NCBI RefSeq assembly: GCF_000002235.5
Contig: NW_022145594.1
Span: forward strand, 16,618,501 to 16,682,500
Direction: 5' to 3'
DNA length: 64,000 bases
DNA from: Strongylocentrotus purpuratus
Lineage: Eukaryota; Echinodermata; Echinoidea; Camarodonta; Strongylocentrotidae
The notes under the pieces were generated by a model that was given only the letters and a program-made list of their open reading frames with translations, did no database searches and was not told where the DNA came from. Position numbers and translations under genes: made by a program. Below are positions 36,113-48,477 of this stretch, piece after piece. The number at the start of each line of letters is the position of its first letter. Positions within the stretch are counted from its first letter, which is position 1.

Positions 36113-37156
36113 GGGGGCCGTTTCTCGAAACCAACTCCATGACAGTCATATCTTTGTCGGCGACCTACGGAGATGTCATGAAGCGGATAAACCGTTTCAC
36201 AAAGCCATGACAGACATGATATCGATATATCGCGATACTAGCAGCTCAAGAACATAGTCTTTGTCACGATCCATTTGATTTATCAAGAATAACCCAAAAC
36301 AAGTTTTGGGGCTAAAATTGTTCAAAAAGAAATATATACATATAAATTCTCCTAAAATAAATAATAAATAGTGTCATTATGATATTTACATCATCAAATG
36401 ATTTGCATATTTCTGTAAAGATTCTTAAATTGAAGAAAAACCGGTGGGGTGTTTTTTTTTCGACAGTCGAATCAAAAGTTAGTTGAAGGATACCATAATG
36501 TGATAGTTTATCAATACGTACTTTTTTGTTTATTGTGACGAGGAATTTTAGGCAAAATGTCTTTTCTCAGCCAGTTTTTATTCTAGAGTCTTATAAATAC
36601 TCGTTATATAATTGATTTGATATTGAAAATATAATTTGGAAGAAGTAATTAGAGAGGGAATAATAATGCACATAGGCCCCAAAAGTATGACGGTATCCTA
36701 AGAAAAGACTATGGATCGACTATGGAAAACGGTGTGTAACATTCTTACCTCTCTTATTTATATGTTATAGTTTAATGATTTGTGATTTAATGTTTATATT
36801 CAGCTTTTTAAATTTTCTGTATAATTTGTTTTCTCACTTTTGTACATTTGCATTTCGCATCCCAGAGAATTACGTACCGAACTCGTCTAGACTTTAGATC
36901 TATATTTTTCTCGAAATGATAGTGAAACTAATCGTACATTTCGCGGCCCATGGAATGGCAACAAACTGACTTGTGATGGCGCTTTACAGCAATTAAAAAG
37001 ATATGACAGGTTCGGAGCAGTGACAACTCGCTTGTCGCGGAAGTTGTAGCTCATCTTGGCAAAGACGGCTTCGTGAAACACTTAGCTGACAAGTTGCGTG
37101 ACAGTGGCGAGATGTCGTTGATCTTGTAGTTATGACGGTTTCGAGAAACGGCCCCC
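36113..37156. mobile_element. 1.04-kb TIR element (GGGGGCCGTTTCTCGAAAC ends)
   Basis: GGGGGCCGTTTCTCGAAACC at 36113 is matched by GGTTTCGAGAAACGGCCCCC ending at 37156. Further inside, TCATGACA/TGTCATGA-like and GCGACCTACGG-like words are also loosely mirrored. CAG flanks both ends. No transposase is present, so it is non-autonomous; the superfamily is undetermined. Confidence 0.75.
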
Positions 37157-37159
37157 AGG

Positions 37160-38640
37160 TGTGTTTTTTTCCTTTATGTGTTTTATTGAACAATCAAAAA
37201 ATAATCACAGTATTTACAAGTTATTATAAAAACATTACAAAAAAGCAGTAAAACGCAGATCAAAACCTCACGAAAAGTAAATTTACAACATTTACAACAT
37301 TATAAAACAGGATTATAAAACAAACTTCCATTTTTTAAAGTGCAAGGGCAGTTTGTTTTTCTTTTTTGATCTTTATTATAGTCAATGTAAGTTATGAAAC
37401 CCTGAAAATTGGGTATTTTACTTTGAAATTTGCATAAATTAAATGTAGTATTTAAGCATAAGAAATAAATACGTCAAAAACATATCCTTTTCATAGCCAA
37501 ACATTCTTTCAAATATTGAAAAATTCACTACTTTATTAATCTTCTGATTAATAGTTTTAATGGTATCATCCCAAATGGGTTTTACAGTCTGACATTTGAT
37601 GAAAAGATGTAGGTAAGTCTCGGGTTCATTATCGCAAAATGAACAATTAGGAGAAATCTTTCGTTTAATTTTGAACAAGAATTTATTTAAAGCTATGGCT
37701 TTATGAAATAGTTTGAAATAAAATGAACGAATGCGAGTGCTTATAGAACATTTGAAATTATCAATATGAATCTTGTCCCAATCAACAGGGTTAGGGTCAG
37801 AATGTTCTTTCCAGAATGTTAATTTCTTTTCGGGAACATGTGGCTCTAGTATGACATTATAAGCATATTTGGGAACCTTCCTAGCTTGCACAAGTGTATT
37901 GACAAAGGCATCGAAGATTACATCATGATTCAGATCTGATGAGACCAACCAATCAGAAGGAACATTTTTCATAAGAAAATTGTATTTCCTCCTATCCCTA
38001 GAATTAATATCGTAATCAAGTATCAATTCTTCAAAAAGTTTGCTACCAGGGTGAGGAGGATTAAGCAAGTCACTTATAAAAATAATCCCTTTATCAATCC
38101 AACCCTGATACAAAAAATAATTCTTGGATTTTGAGCTAATATTCTTATTAAACCAAATACATTGACAAGATCCAATTGAAGAAAAAGCCATATCAAATTC
38201 AGCTTTCACAAAGTTTTCTCTAAAAATGTACCACGTTCGAAGGGAATCAGCTAATTGACTCGAGTATAATTTGTTCAAAATTTGGTCAGGGGCATGAGCC
38301 TTCCATAAAATGTTCTTTTCTTTATTGAACTTTACTAAAACAGAAAGCTCAATGGATTTCCATAAGCTTATATAATTATCGTCTAGTAGCAACTTAACCC
38401 AAGACATTTTCTGAGCAATAGCATATGAATAGGGGTCAATCATTTTTAAACCACATAACGAAAAATCATTACACATGAATTGTCTTTTGACCCTATCATT
38501 GCCTCCATTCCATATGAACTTATAAAAAATTGTATTCAATGTTTTTAAAAAAGAGGCCCCCAGGTGTTGAAAATCCGAGCTCACTATCACTGACATCAGA
38601 TCATTGAGTCTACTGATCAACTTTTCAGAACAAAAACAGT
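37160..38640 (-). mobile_element. 5'-truncated L1/Tx1-like LINE
   Basis: It carries the uninterrupted 393-codon frame described below, with about 280 bases of A/T-rich 3' flank running to the edge of the TIR element at 37156. The start of the LINE, with its endonuclease and the YADD core, is missing. Minus orientation. Confidence 0.7.
37439..38620 (-). pseudogene. LINE ORF2 C-terminal part, 393 codons, no internal stop
   Basis: The frame reads like the region after the reverse-transcriptase catalytic core of L1/Tx1-type elements. IFYKFIWNGGNDRVKRQ and LCGLKMIDPYSYAIAQKMSW match the usual FIW...GG...A...W signature. SFCDNEPETYLHLFIKC near the end is the family's Cys-rich finger (C-x2-C-x7-H-x4-C type). 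Full ORF2 proteins exceed 1000 residues, so about two thirds is missing. The frame is open over its whole length, which suggests a fairly young insertion. Without the catalytic core it cannot prime reverse transcription. Confidence 0.75.
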
Positions 38641-39527
38641 AACTATAGATTTATGTACATTTTGTAAATAAATTAGATAATTCTAGGACTTACCCATACT
38701 GTACATTTGCAGGGAAAACGAGAGTATTCAGGAGGATGATACTCAACTCGATCACCAAACGGCTCTTTCACTCTAGCTCTGAATTCAAATACAGCTAGGT
38801 GTTATACACAATCGCATGTAGTGTAGGCCTAGCGCCTGAGTACTGTACACCACTACAACGCGTTGCTCCCCGTATACACACAGAGCTTTTGCAGTGCAGT
38901 GGTGTACGATGCCAATGACAATGAACGTAGGCTACTGCCATTGACCTATCTTAACTTTATACTAGTTACTATATCAAAATATGACTTATTCCCTAACTAG
39001 ACCTAACAATCTTCTAAAATTCCACCTTTCAAATCCCACTTCTGACACCAGTGTAATAACTTTTGGGAATTCTTTTATAAGAAAATGGGGAATTTAAAGA
39101 CTGCACGGGTAGATGTTTAGTCTAGCCTAAATTAATGCTCACGCAAGGCCAGGGCCAAGTCATACACACATACAATTACAGTCTCTGAGAGAAAGGAGTT
39201 ATCGAACAATGATTTTTAAGTAACTGATGTTTATTCACAAGAAACATGGTGGTGATATCCAATATATTTACTTGCCACAACCTAATAACAGTTACACTTA
39301 ACTCACATTTATACTAGTTCTTGCCCTTTGGCTAATTGATGATGCTCCCGAGCAACATCCTCCCAGCTCCTAACTCTTAAGTTCTCACAAAATCTCTCTG
39401 TCTCAAAACTACCTCGGCCTCAGCTCCAAACTTTTACACACTCCCAAAAACCTCGCCCAAATTAAAGCTAGTCTCCAATTCAGACCTCCCTTTTTAATCG
39501 TTCGAGCATCCAATTTCTGTAACACTA
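38641..39527. other. No supported gene
   Basis: Mixed-composition DNA between the LINE fragment and inner arm C'. Nothing coding or structured was recognised. Confidence 0.4.
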
Positions 39528-41560
39528 CGTCGTTATAATGATTCTACACAATTTCGTTTTCATTTTCCTAATCCCGTATTTCAAATGTTATCCGTGTGAA
39601 AACAATTGTTACGGTTTTGATATTGCTGGTCAAAAGATTGTTTCTATTCCAGATAGCATATTAATGTGCATTTGATAAAAAAACAGGAAGTAACAAATAA
39701 GAGCAATATCCCCTTAAAGGTAGTGATTGCAACTGCAATTGCCATTGCTTTCACACATTCAAACGAAATTATATCAGACTATCGTGCGATCGATTAGGTG
39801 CATGTATGATTGAAACTTTTCTTCAGAGAAAATAGAAATTGTAGGATTCCTGTCCAGTACAGGAGGAGACGTCAAAATGTACGTCAAAGAGTTGCAAATT
39901 AGTATCCGATCTATTGTAAGTTGAATAATTCACGGCCTTCTTTTTTCTAATCGGCTTTTGTTCAAAAATTCACCGTTGCGTTACTCCATTTTATCTCTTC
40001 TATTTCAAGCAACTTATTAAACGTCAAGGTGGAGTTTCCCTTTAAAGTTACTATGTCCCATTTGCAGGCCAAAAAAAATGAAAAGGTTAAATTCCAACGG
40101 CATTTGAAAGATACTATTAATTAAGAACTTCCCTCAAAACGAGAGGGCTTGAAATGTCTTTAAATGCAAAAATAACGACCAATAATTATCAAATCGACTT
40201 TAGTGATTACAAACCATTTAGTAATAGTCTGATTTTCAGAGCCTTGTACCCGGAATGGTCGTACGTTTTGTCCTGTGCAAAGATTCAATCAGTTTAATGT
40301 TGGCCATTACAAGAAGTGGGTTATTGGTGCAGACAAATGCTCATGTATCCTTTTCAGCGCCTTTTCTGTATGTTATTAACAAAGGAGAAAAGGTCAGTCA
40401 GTTGCTCAATAGTGTCTGACAGTGGATTATAGAAAGTAAACGGGTTTCCTTGCAAAATTTGAATAACACTGCTAACGTTTAAATTTCACAGATAGGACAT
40501 ACGTGACATATTCGTAATTCTTGCAAAGTTTTACAGAATTTGATGTTGGCTGCAAATGAGACATAGTAGCCCGAATTCACAAAAAGGTGGTTCGTCGACA
40601 ACTCCTTTGGGAATTCTGGCCATTACCTTTAACAGCTATACGGTTTGGAGTTGAGCCAGCTATTGTACTTGCAACATACACGCACACACACACACACACT
40701 CGCACACCCGTATTCATATGTTGAATGTGTGTGTCTGTCTGTCTGTGTATGTGGGATAGGAACTCTTATATGAAATTGCGTGCGGACTTTACGATTTGCA
40801 CTAGCATCAGTGGACTGCTACGTCTGTGGTCGTTTTTTGAAGCAGGGTTGCATGCGCACTGCTCAAACAAAAGACCACGTACGTCGCTGTGCACTGGTGA
40901 ACGTGCAAATCGAAAAGTCCCTACTAGCATCTACCAGAATAGCAATCATGAGACAAAGAGCTAAAAATGGTAGGCCTACGATAAAATTAACATAATTTAT
41001 TAATATACATTCTCAATTGCATACAACTTCCCTGTACATGTTTCGGTTTTGATATGTATTTCCTAAACACAATAGATGCGGGTACTTGGCCTTTTGTATG
41101 ACTAATACAAAATATATCGCATAATGAAGCCTCCGATTCCTCATTTTGAAGATAGTTGATTACACATTTGCAGGATCCCATTAATCAGAATAATGTCTTG
41201 TTTGTTTTTTATAATTCATGACAAAAACTTTGCTTTCTGAAATAAGAAATGACATATTAAACATAATCGATATGATATAACGACCGTTCGATGATATAAC
41301 AACACACACTATCATGCTGACGTATCCTTTCAATGTTATTCATTCGACAAGTACTAGAATTTGAATCTCATTTTTATTGGGGAGGAAGAAGAAATGAAGT
41401 GAGTTAAGCTGCAATGATATTTAGGAGGTTTTAAATGTTTCACTTTTTAAATTTAGCGAGATATTTTCATTTGATTAAAAAAATGAACCTCATCTGGAAA
41501 ACACTTTACTGCATTTTCTATGAATATTGAATCGAGTCCGCTTCTAAACAAACACAATAG
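39528..41560. repeat. Repeat block C' (right arm, inner)
   Basis: The inverted partner of 26005-28723. The inner edge is ACGTCGTTATAATGATTCTA at 39528 and the outer edge GACTCGATTCAAT-type complement near 41535-41560. It carries an (AC)n run at 40680-40700 and a decayed AAAGGTACTATGTCCC-type element at 40046-40566. Confidence 0.8.
40567..40622. mobile_element. Minimal Harbinger-end palindrome (right-arm copy)
   Basis: AGCCCGAATTCACAAAAAGG faces CAACTCCTTTGGGAATTCTG with GTCGAC-like sequence between. It corresponds to 26962-27012, so it was present before the C blocks were copied. Confidence 0.65.
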
Positions 41561-41830
41561 CTAGCCATCTGCACAACTGCGGCATGCATGGCGGGAAAAT
41601 GCTTCGTTGTGATGCCATGGTCTCCGTTTGCCGAAAGCATCCAATTAATCATTATGAGGAAGTGCCCCTGCTAATTATTAGCCACGTCCCAGAAAAAACG
41701 AAACCGAGAGTTATCAATTAATGACACATATTTCTTAAGCATAGATCCTCCTTTAAAGCGACTCATATGATGCATTTTTCACGCGTGAGTGATTAAAAAC
41801 AATTTGTAGAAAGGGCACCAAAAAGTCATT

Positions 41831-42232
41831 TGGCGAACGGTATCTGAATTTCAAAGAGAAAATCACATTTCTAGAAAGTTCATTTTCTGCCCTTTCATAT
41901 GACACCTCAATCGGGAAAGATGAGCCATGAATAACAAAAATCTAAATGTTTAAAGTAATGCTTGCATTTCCATAATTTTAGTAAACGAAATCGTTTTTAC
42001 TAGCTCCCTGCAGTAGTAACAAACAGCTAGAGTTCACAAAAGACTTAACTCCGTTTCGTTGACGATCAGCCATGCACAAAGAAGACGAAATACTACATGC
42101 ATGGCTGATCGTTAACGAAATAGAGTTAGTCTTTTGTAACTCTGTTTATTGCTACGGTGTCATATGAAAGGGCAGAAAATGAACTTTCTAGCAATGTGAT
42201 TTTCTCTTTGAAATTCAGATAACCCTTTTGTT
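41831..42232. mobile_element. Nested fold-back MITE
   Basis: The outer arms GTATCTGAATTTCAAAGAGA and GTTCATTTTCTGCCCTTTCA are mirrored at 42150-42222. A second palindrome inside (about 42025-42145) pairs AAGACTTAACTCCGTTTCGT and GATCAGCCATGCA with their complements. No protein is encoded. Confidence 0.8.
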
Positions 42233-42640
42233 CAATCGTTTTACCATCGATTTCTTACTCTCTTATCTACTCTCTTCTCTCTTTTCATTTCTCCCACCCC
42301 CCCCCCCCTCTTCTCTATCTAGCTCTCTCTCTCTCTCTCCTTCCCTTTCCCCTCTGCTCATATCACATTTCCTATCCATGTATATTCTCTTCTTTTGTTC
42401 TCCCTCTCTATCTTATTACTACTTGATAAAGACGTTCAAACTTCGAAAAATTGTGACCTAATAAAAAAAATTGGATGGGAAATTGAGCCTTCTCTTCTTC
42501 TTCATTTGTGCGTTATCATTATCATGCCAACACGTGGATTTCATATCGGATATATTCATATTTATGTATAATACGTTTCCGTTCGATAGTTATCTAGACG
42601 CAAACTATTTCTATCCTTGAGTGGTATATACACGCTATTG
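42233..42640. other. CT-rich low-complexity DNA, no gene
   Basis: Runs of CTCTCTCT and a C run occur at about 42295-42340; the rest is AT-rich. Confidence 0.5.
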
Positions 42641-45300
42641 CCTATAAAGTTGGAATGAATTTTAGTTACCTTTTTTCATGAAGTTATTGGAAGGATATGA
42701 TATATTCTTAATAGATAACGTTTACAATCACTTATAAGGACTTAATCGATCAAACTAAGCATTACATTTCTGAGAAAATATAAACGTTATTTATAAAAAA
42801 TAAACCATATTGTCACAATAGTTTCATTAAAAAGAGGTAAGCAATAATGATTCCAACTTTATTGGCAGTGTATGTACTTTATATATGTTTATACATGTGT
42901 ATGTGTGGTTAGAACAGCATACTGAAAACAAATTAATTCAGAATAGACGTTGGACTTCCTCATTTCTGTTTACAAAGTTAATTTCTCTGTTCGATTGTCT
43001 GAGAAACATTTAACATCAGTAGAGAATGGAGATTAGGCATACCACAGATTAAATGGCAGAAATGTCAACATGGATTTGGAAAGGCCTGAAATTATATGTT
43101 AATAAAACAGAAGTACTAGATATTAGTATGAGAAACACAGGGCAAACATCACGGAAATAATGGAGAGGTTCGAAATAGATGGAGAATTTCAAGTACCTGG
43201 GTGCCATGGTAAGCGAGGATAGGCGCTCACTGACAGCAGTAAGATAAAGATTTAAATCTGCTTGGAGCAAGTGGAGGGGGATCTTGGGAGTCATTAATGA
43301 CAAACGAACTCTTGTGAAACCAAAGTTCAAGTCTTACAATACAGTTATATGACCATTGTTACCGTACGATTTAAAGAAGAAGGGTGAAAAGACACCGGGG
43401 TGTCATAATGGAGGATGTTACGAAGGAGAAGAAGAAACGAATGAATAAATTAAAGGTAAAGACCAGTTTTGGAAACGCCCCCTCTCAACAAATGAAATGG
43501 AAGCTCTTATTACCAATCATGTGAAAGAATACGTTTTGACTAATACGTAATCATACAAATTTTGCCGAGAAACCGCCTACTAATTGATATATTTGGTAAA
43601 TTATTATATCTATTTGGACCTGATAGATATAACGCAAGTGTCGCACACGTTTGTGTAGTCCCATTTACATCTTTATGTGTACAGTACAGTGTAACTTTAC
43701 CAAGACTGGGCCAAATTTCTTATCATTTTGATGATTCCAGGACCTTGCAGTACACAACAATACCTAGATGATCAACCTTTTCTGATTGATTCCACAACGT
43801 TTATTTCACAGTGCAATCGCATGACCATAACTAGTCTTTATCTTTAAGGAGCTGATGGTAGCTAACATCCTGTAGAAGGTTAGGGGTGAGATTGAAATGA
43901 TTTGGACACTTGAAGGGGGTGATGAGGGAGAAACCAGCAGATGACATCATGACACGAGCAGAACAGAGAAAGAGGAAGGCCGAGAACTCTTCGGAAAGAT
44001 ATGAGGGAAATAAATCTGACAGCGGCTCATAAAAGGAAGCAGAGAAGCGTGGAGACAGAGGGTTTGGGCAACAAAAGCCTTTCTTCATTAGCTGACAGTA
44101 CAAAGCAAGTGTGTAGAAATAACATATCCGTTAGTTGTGTCAGCTCTCGTGGAAATGAAAAATACAATGCTAAAGGAAATAGGACGGCAAAGGTTGCTTG
44201 GAAAGAAAATCTTTGGAAACGAAGCTAGTTCGTTGATGATTTTAAAAAATGTTCCTAAGTTCCTAGCATAGATATTACCCTCGTCTCATTGGTTGTTGAT
44301 CTCATGGGCCGTCAGTAACGTCCAATGATTCAGGATTTTATTACGCAACCCAAACTAATCACCAAGGGTCCAATCATTCAGATGACGTTAGGGTTCGGAA
44401 AAGGAATATATTCTACACTCAATTCATATATTAAAAGAGATGTATGACCTTTAAAAATAGTGTTCACTTTTTCCTATATTATTCTGTTCCTGATACCAAA
44501 ATAGGCCTCCCCAACATCAATATATGAAAGCTATACTAACAGTGTCAATGGGAGAGTTCTATAAAAATAAAAATAAAAATTCACCAACTGTGTATGTGTA
44601 GGTAATTTTCAAACTAAACCTGGTCAATCACAAATTCAATGCAAGTAGAACAGCGCCATCTATCAATGATAATTCCATGTATACACAGGAAGTCAATGCT
44701 GTACCAAATTGCATCCCATTGACCATGGATAGATATGTAGCGTACTGCTCCCAAGTGCTATGCACATGACAGAACTTTTTAATACTAGAAGCACTTCTCA
44801 GTTGAGGAATTTAGCAAGATTTACTCGCCTTATTATGTTGGAATTTAATCAAGATTAATCAATTTAATTCAAGAAGTACAATTAGAGCTGAACCTACACG
44901 TACTCGTAGCAGTAGGACAGTGAAACAGCCTACTTTGTTTACTATTTAGCTTGTAAATAGACTGCATTCTACTTATCCTTTTATTATTGTCACTATCTAC
45001 ATTGTATATGTATATATACTTTGTGTTTTCTAGTTGGTTCATTGTTCATATTTGTACTTTTATACATTATATACCTATTAACGTTTGTATCTTTGTGTCA
45101 TTATCTATGTATAATGTATGTGAATTGTATTAATAAGTCATGCATTGCTATTTATACTTTTATGTGTGTTTGTACTCTCATACCCCGAGAGGGGGTCAAG
45201 GAGTCAATACAATTCTACAATTCTACTCTACTGACGGTGACTTCCATGGTAAACTAATGGGGGTAGCAATTTAAAGGGGATAAGGAAAAGCTATTCAAGA
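42640..45300 (+). mobile_element. Repeat block A2' (LINE 3' region, plus strand)
   Basis: It mirrors A2/A1 of the left arm and resembles A1' (52826-55310). Reverse-transcriptase C-terminal words run at about 43185-43400, read FQVPGCHGK in one frame and KYLGAM in another because of frameshifts. The coding tail continues at 43875-44100 (MREINLTAAHKRKQRSVETE). About 490 bases at 44740-45230 have no match in A1'. It carries the TTAA MITE. Confidence 0.7.
43450..43847. mobile_element. TTAA-flanked MITE in A2'
   Basis: TTAA then AGGTAAAGACCAGTTTTGG starts it, and AACTAGTCTTTATCT then TTAA ends it. A TTAA target duplication with such ends fits the piggyBac or Kolobok type. It is also in A1' (53669-54073) but absent from A1 and A2. 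Confidence 0.75.
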
Positions 45301-45454
45301 GCCTTCAATACAGTAAGATGCATCTCTCTATGTTTAAAAGAGGTGTAAATGTCAGGAGTTACTTGTACGTACTCGTGTATTGAAATATATAAATATAGTA
45401 TGACAGGGCAAAAACAAAAATCATTAAGCAAGGTAAATGTTCATACTATGTACG

Positions 45455-45888
45455 GATTTGATGGTATTTACCTCGCATCGTATCGATAATGAAAATCGTG
45501 TTTACCCAGAGAAGCCTCATCAGTATCTTAGCTGTTCTCCATGAGGGCCCTGCAATTATCAATAATAATTAAAAAAGAATGATAGTGGCTACTTGTAAAG
45601 CGCGCAGGTCCACCTTTCGGTGCTCATGGCACTTAGAGAAAAATACACGTAACAAATAAGAAAGAAAAAACGAATTTCGAAATTCTCCTGGACATAGTAA
45701 AACTAGAATATTGCAAAATTACATCAAAAATATAAAATTATCGTAATTATTAACCCCATCAATTGACAGGTACCCTTTAACCCTGGGTGCAAGGAGGCAA
45801 ACGGGATTAATGTCTTTCCAAAAGACGTAAGTGCTCAGCTGAGCTGGGTGAATTAATCACTACATCACGACACACCCACGGTAATCAA
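45455..45888 (-). mobile_element. SINE type II, inverted copy, interrupted
   Basis: Complementary to 24142-24410: TCATGAAGGCCCTG- and TTGCCTAGTACCC-like parts are present in mirrored form. About 165 bases are inserted at 45570-45735, reading GGTCCACCTTTCGGTGCTCA, which looks like the tail of a further SINE. Confidence 0.65.
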
Positions 45889-46460
45889 CTAAGCAGATTA
45901 ATCTCGCAGCAGGATTAAATTTTAAAATGTTAGTACATACAGAGCTGACTTACTATTATAGGCGTTCTTATTTGAAAGCAGCTTGTAATTTTAATGCAAC
46001 CACCTGGTCGACCAGGTTGCACAAACGCGTCAGTTTTCTACCTATTTTTTTTTTTGTTAATGCTGTGCCATTTTTAAGTTATTAATATAATTGCAAGTAA
46101 ATAAATTCAAATTTAAGCTCAAATTATATTATCGCTCCTCCCTATCTCTCTTTCTTTATCTCTCGATATCCCCCTCATGTTTCCGAATCTCAATCTTTTT
46201 ATACTCCTATATTTGCCCTTCTACCTCGTTTCATTATCTTAGTTAGAATAAATTTTGTGTCGTTATTTTCTTCGGTTCTTTTTTATTTCACGATTGCCTG
46301 TTTCTTCATTTCCTTTGAGTCATCACATCCCCCCCCCCCCCGAATTCTCCCTTTCTCTCGCATCCATGCAAACACACACATACACACACATTCACTTTCT
46401 CTATTCCTCTTTCGGAATGATGTCAAGTAATCTTCTATCCAGCGATCCCTATACTCCTAA
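45889..46460. repeat. Repeat block D2' (inverted copy of D)
   Basis: On the minus strand it follows D in order: CTAACTAAGATAATGAAACG, ATCGTGAAAT, TTTATTTACTTGCAATT, TTTCAAATAAGAACGCC and TTAATCCTGCTGCGAG. It extends further along D1 (to about 13260) than D2 does. Confidence 0.65.
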
Positions 46461-46936
46461 AACAAACCAGCACGGTAACCAAATTTATCTAAATATGGAG
46501 CTTTAAGGCTCTGGTCGTAGATTAAGATGAACAAACATGTATTACATGTGTTTGATTGAGTTCACGTTTGTCAAGAAAATGTAGTAGTACAAAGCGGTTT
46601 CAAAGGAGAACTAACCACAAAGAATAAGTTTTGAAAGATCTATTGCATTATTGCCATCAATCTACAAGATTCCCCTCCAAAGTGTTTGAGAAAGGCATAA
46701 AGCAAGAATAAAGGACAGTTTCTCAGCCAAAATGGGCATCGCCATTTTCTTGATTGCATGACGCACAATGCGGAGTCGTTTAAGAACTAAATGTTTTTAA
46801 ATTTGTGGATGCTTTCTCCCCATGTGTTTGTGCTGTTAAAGCATTTCATTCACCTGCTGTCATCTTCTTTTACTCCAATTGCCAGAACGCAAATTGCGTA
46901 AATAAGTTGATGCTGTTGTCGGTGAATGTTTCGCTC

Positions 46937-47276
46937 AAAGGTACTATGTCCCTCTTGCAGCCAACATCAAATTTTATAGAACTTTGCAGGAATTATGAAT
47001 ATGTCCTGTATGTCCTATCTGTGGAATCTAAACGTTATCGGTGTACTAATAATCAAATTATGCAAGGAAACCCGTTCACTTGCTAAACTACACTGTCAGA
47101 CACTTTTGAGTGACTGACTTTTTTCTTCTTATTTGGTAATAATATCCATAAAATGAGCTGTAAAGGGTACATGAACATTTTTTCTACATCAATAACCCAC
47201 TTCTTATAATGGCCAAAATTAAACTGATTGATTCCTTGCGCAGCATAAAACGTAAATGGGACATAGTACCTTTAAA
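46937..47276. mobile_element. TIR MITE, AAAGGTACTATGTCCC family (340 bases)
   Basis: It begins CAAAGGTACTATGTCCCTCT and ends AAATGGGACATAGTACCTTT. The inner left third matches the copy at 27995; the right part is shortened. Confidence 0.75.
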
Positions 47277-47996
47277 AGAAATATGTTTTGTGTACCACTA
47301 TATTTTAGTATTATTAAATGAATGAGTTACAATTGTTACCCTATTATATATATAATTTTCACCAAATGTAATTTTTACCTTCTCGGCTATAATTTTCCCT
47401 CATTGAAAAATAGAGGTTTTGTTATTGCATTAAAAAATCTTTAGAATTAAAGCTTGGTGTATATGATACATGTAAAACTCCTTCTGGTACGTCGCATTTT
47501 CAAGAAAATGGCTACGGCGGTCATGTCATGCTAAAAAATTACATCATGCCAAGAAATTTTCATATCTCCTGTACATGTTCTTAACATATATATTGTACAA
47601 CAAAAGACAGGAAATTCATCATGTTGTCTAGAATACCTACAATTATTCTTTGGGGTTAGGTCTGCTTTAAACATCAAAAGTCTTTTACTGTTTATATATT
47701 CAATTGTTTATTACTGTTCACTAAAATTTAGTGTACAGCTCTAAGATGAAAACAAAAACTATTGAGGGACATGAACATTTTCATTTGGTTGTGAGTTTTC
47801 CATTTTTCTAAAGACAGAAATCTTAAATTTACATGCAATTAAAGAAAACGATATATATAGGCCTACATGTACAAGTATATGGGGATGTCCGAGTTTGTTT
47901 GTCCCACACATTTCTGACCACATCTCAGATGTTAGTATATTTGACAACTGAATTAACCCATTGCATACTGGAACCCAGTGGTCTCTTTGTCATTAT
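47277..47996. other. No supported gene
   Basis: AT-rich DNA between the MITE and the SINE; short frames only. Confidence 0.4.
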
Positions 47997-48346
47997 AGTA
48001 ATAATAATATTCCGCTTTTATATAGCGCCCAATACATCGCTACAACGGTGTGCCTAAGCGCTTTACAGATATATGATTACCCCGGTCATCGGATTTAGGC
48101 TTACCCGCACACAATGCATGCACATTTTCCACTCCCTGAGGAGCATTCCAGCCAGTCGCCATTTTACAAGCGCACACTTGCTCATCCAACCACATGAACT
48201 TTCGCATCCTACCGGGTACCATTAACACCTGGGTGGATAAGCAAGTGCAGGTAAATATCATGCCAAAGGTTAGTGCCGTTTCGGGATTCGAACACTCGAC
48301 CTTCGCATCTCCAGTCAAGCGCCTTAAACCACTCGACCTCGACATG
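47997..48346 (-). mobile_element. tRNA-derived SINE, type I, full-length copy
   Basis: On the minus strand the head reads GTCGAGTGGTTTAAGGCGCT, a Ser/Leu-tRNA-like A-box region, then GGTCGAGTGTTCGAATCCCG, the B box. The body includes AAAATGGCGACTGGCTGGAA, GTGCGGGTAAGCCTAAATCC and GATGACCGGGGTAATCATAT. It ends in (ATT)n at 47997-48010. Related pieces lie at 2255, 21225, 22960, 51000 and 52410. Confidence 0.8.
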
Positions 48347-48477
48347 TCAATGGCAATAGAGAATTTAGTTGTCAACGGATCAAGTCGCATTTCTAACAGC
48401 TTGTATAAAACCAAATATGAAGTGAAATGGCGGATTTTATGTCAATTTATTTGCAGAACTAAATAATACTTGGTAGC

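Noticed and set aside
37149..38574. Direct repeat GGCCCCCAGGTGT flanking most of the LINE fragment, as a target-site duplication
   Set aside because: The distal copy lies inside the LINE coding frame (QHLGAS), so it cannot be the outer target site; a 13-base match can occur by chance.
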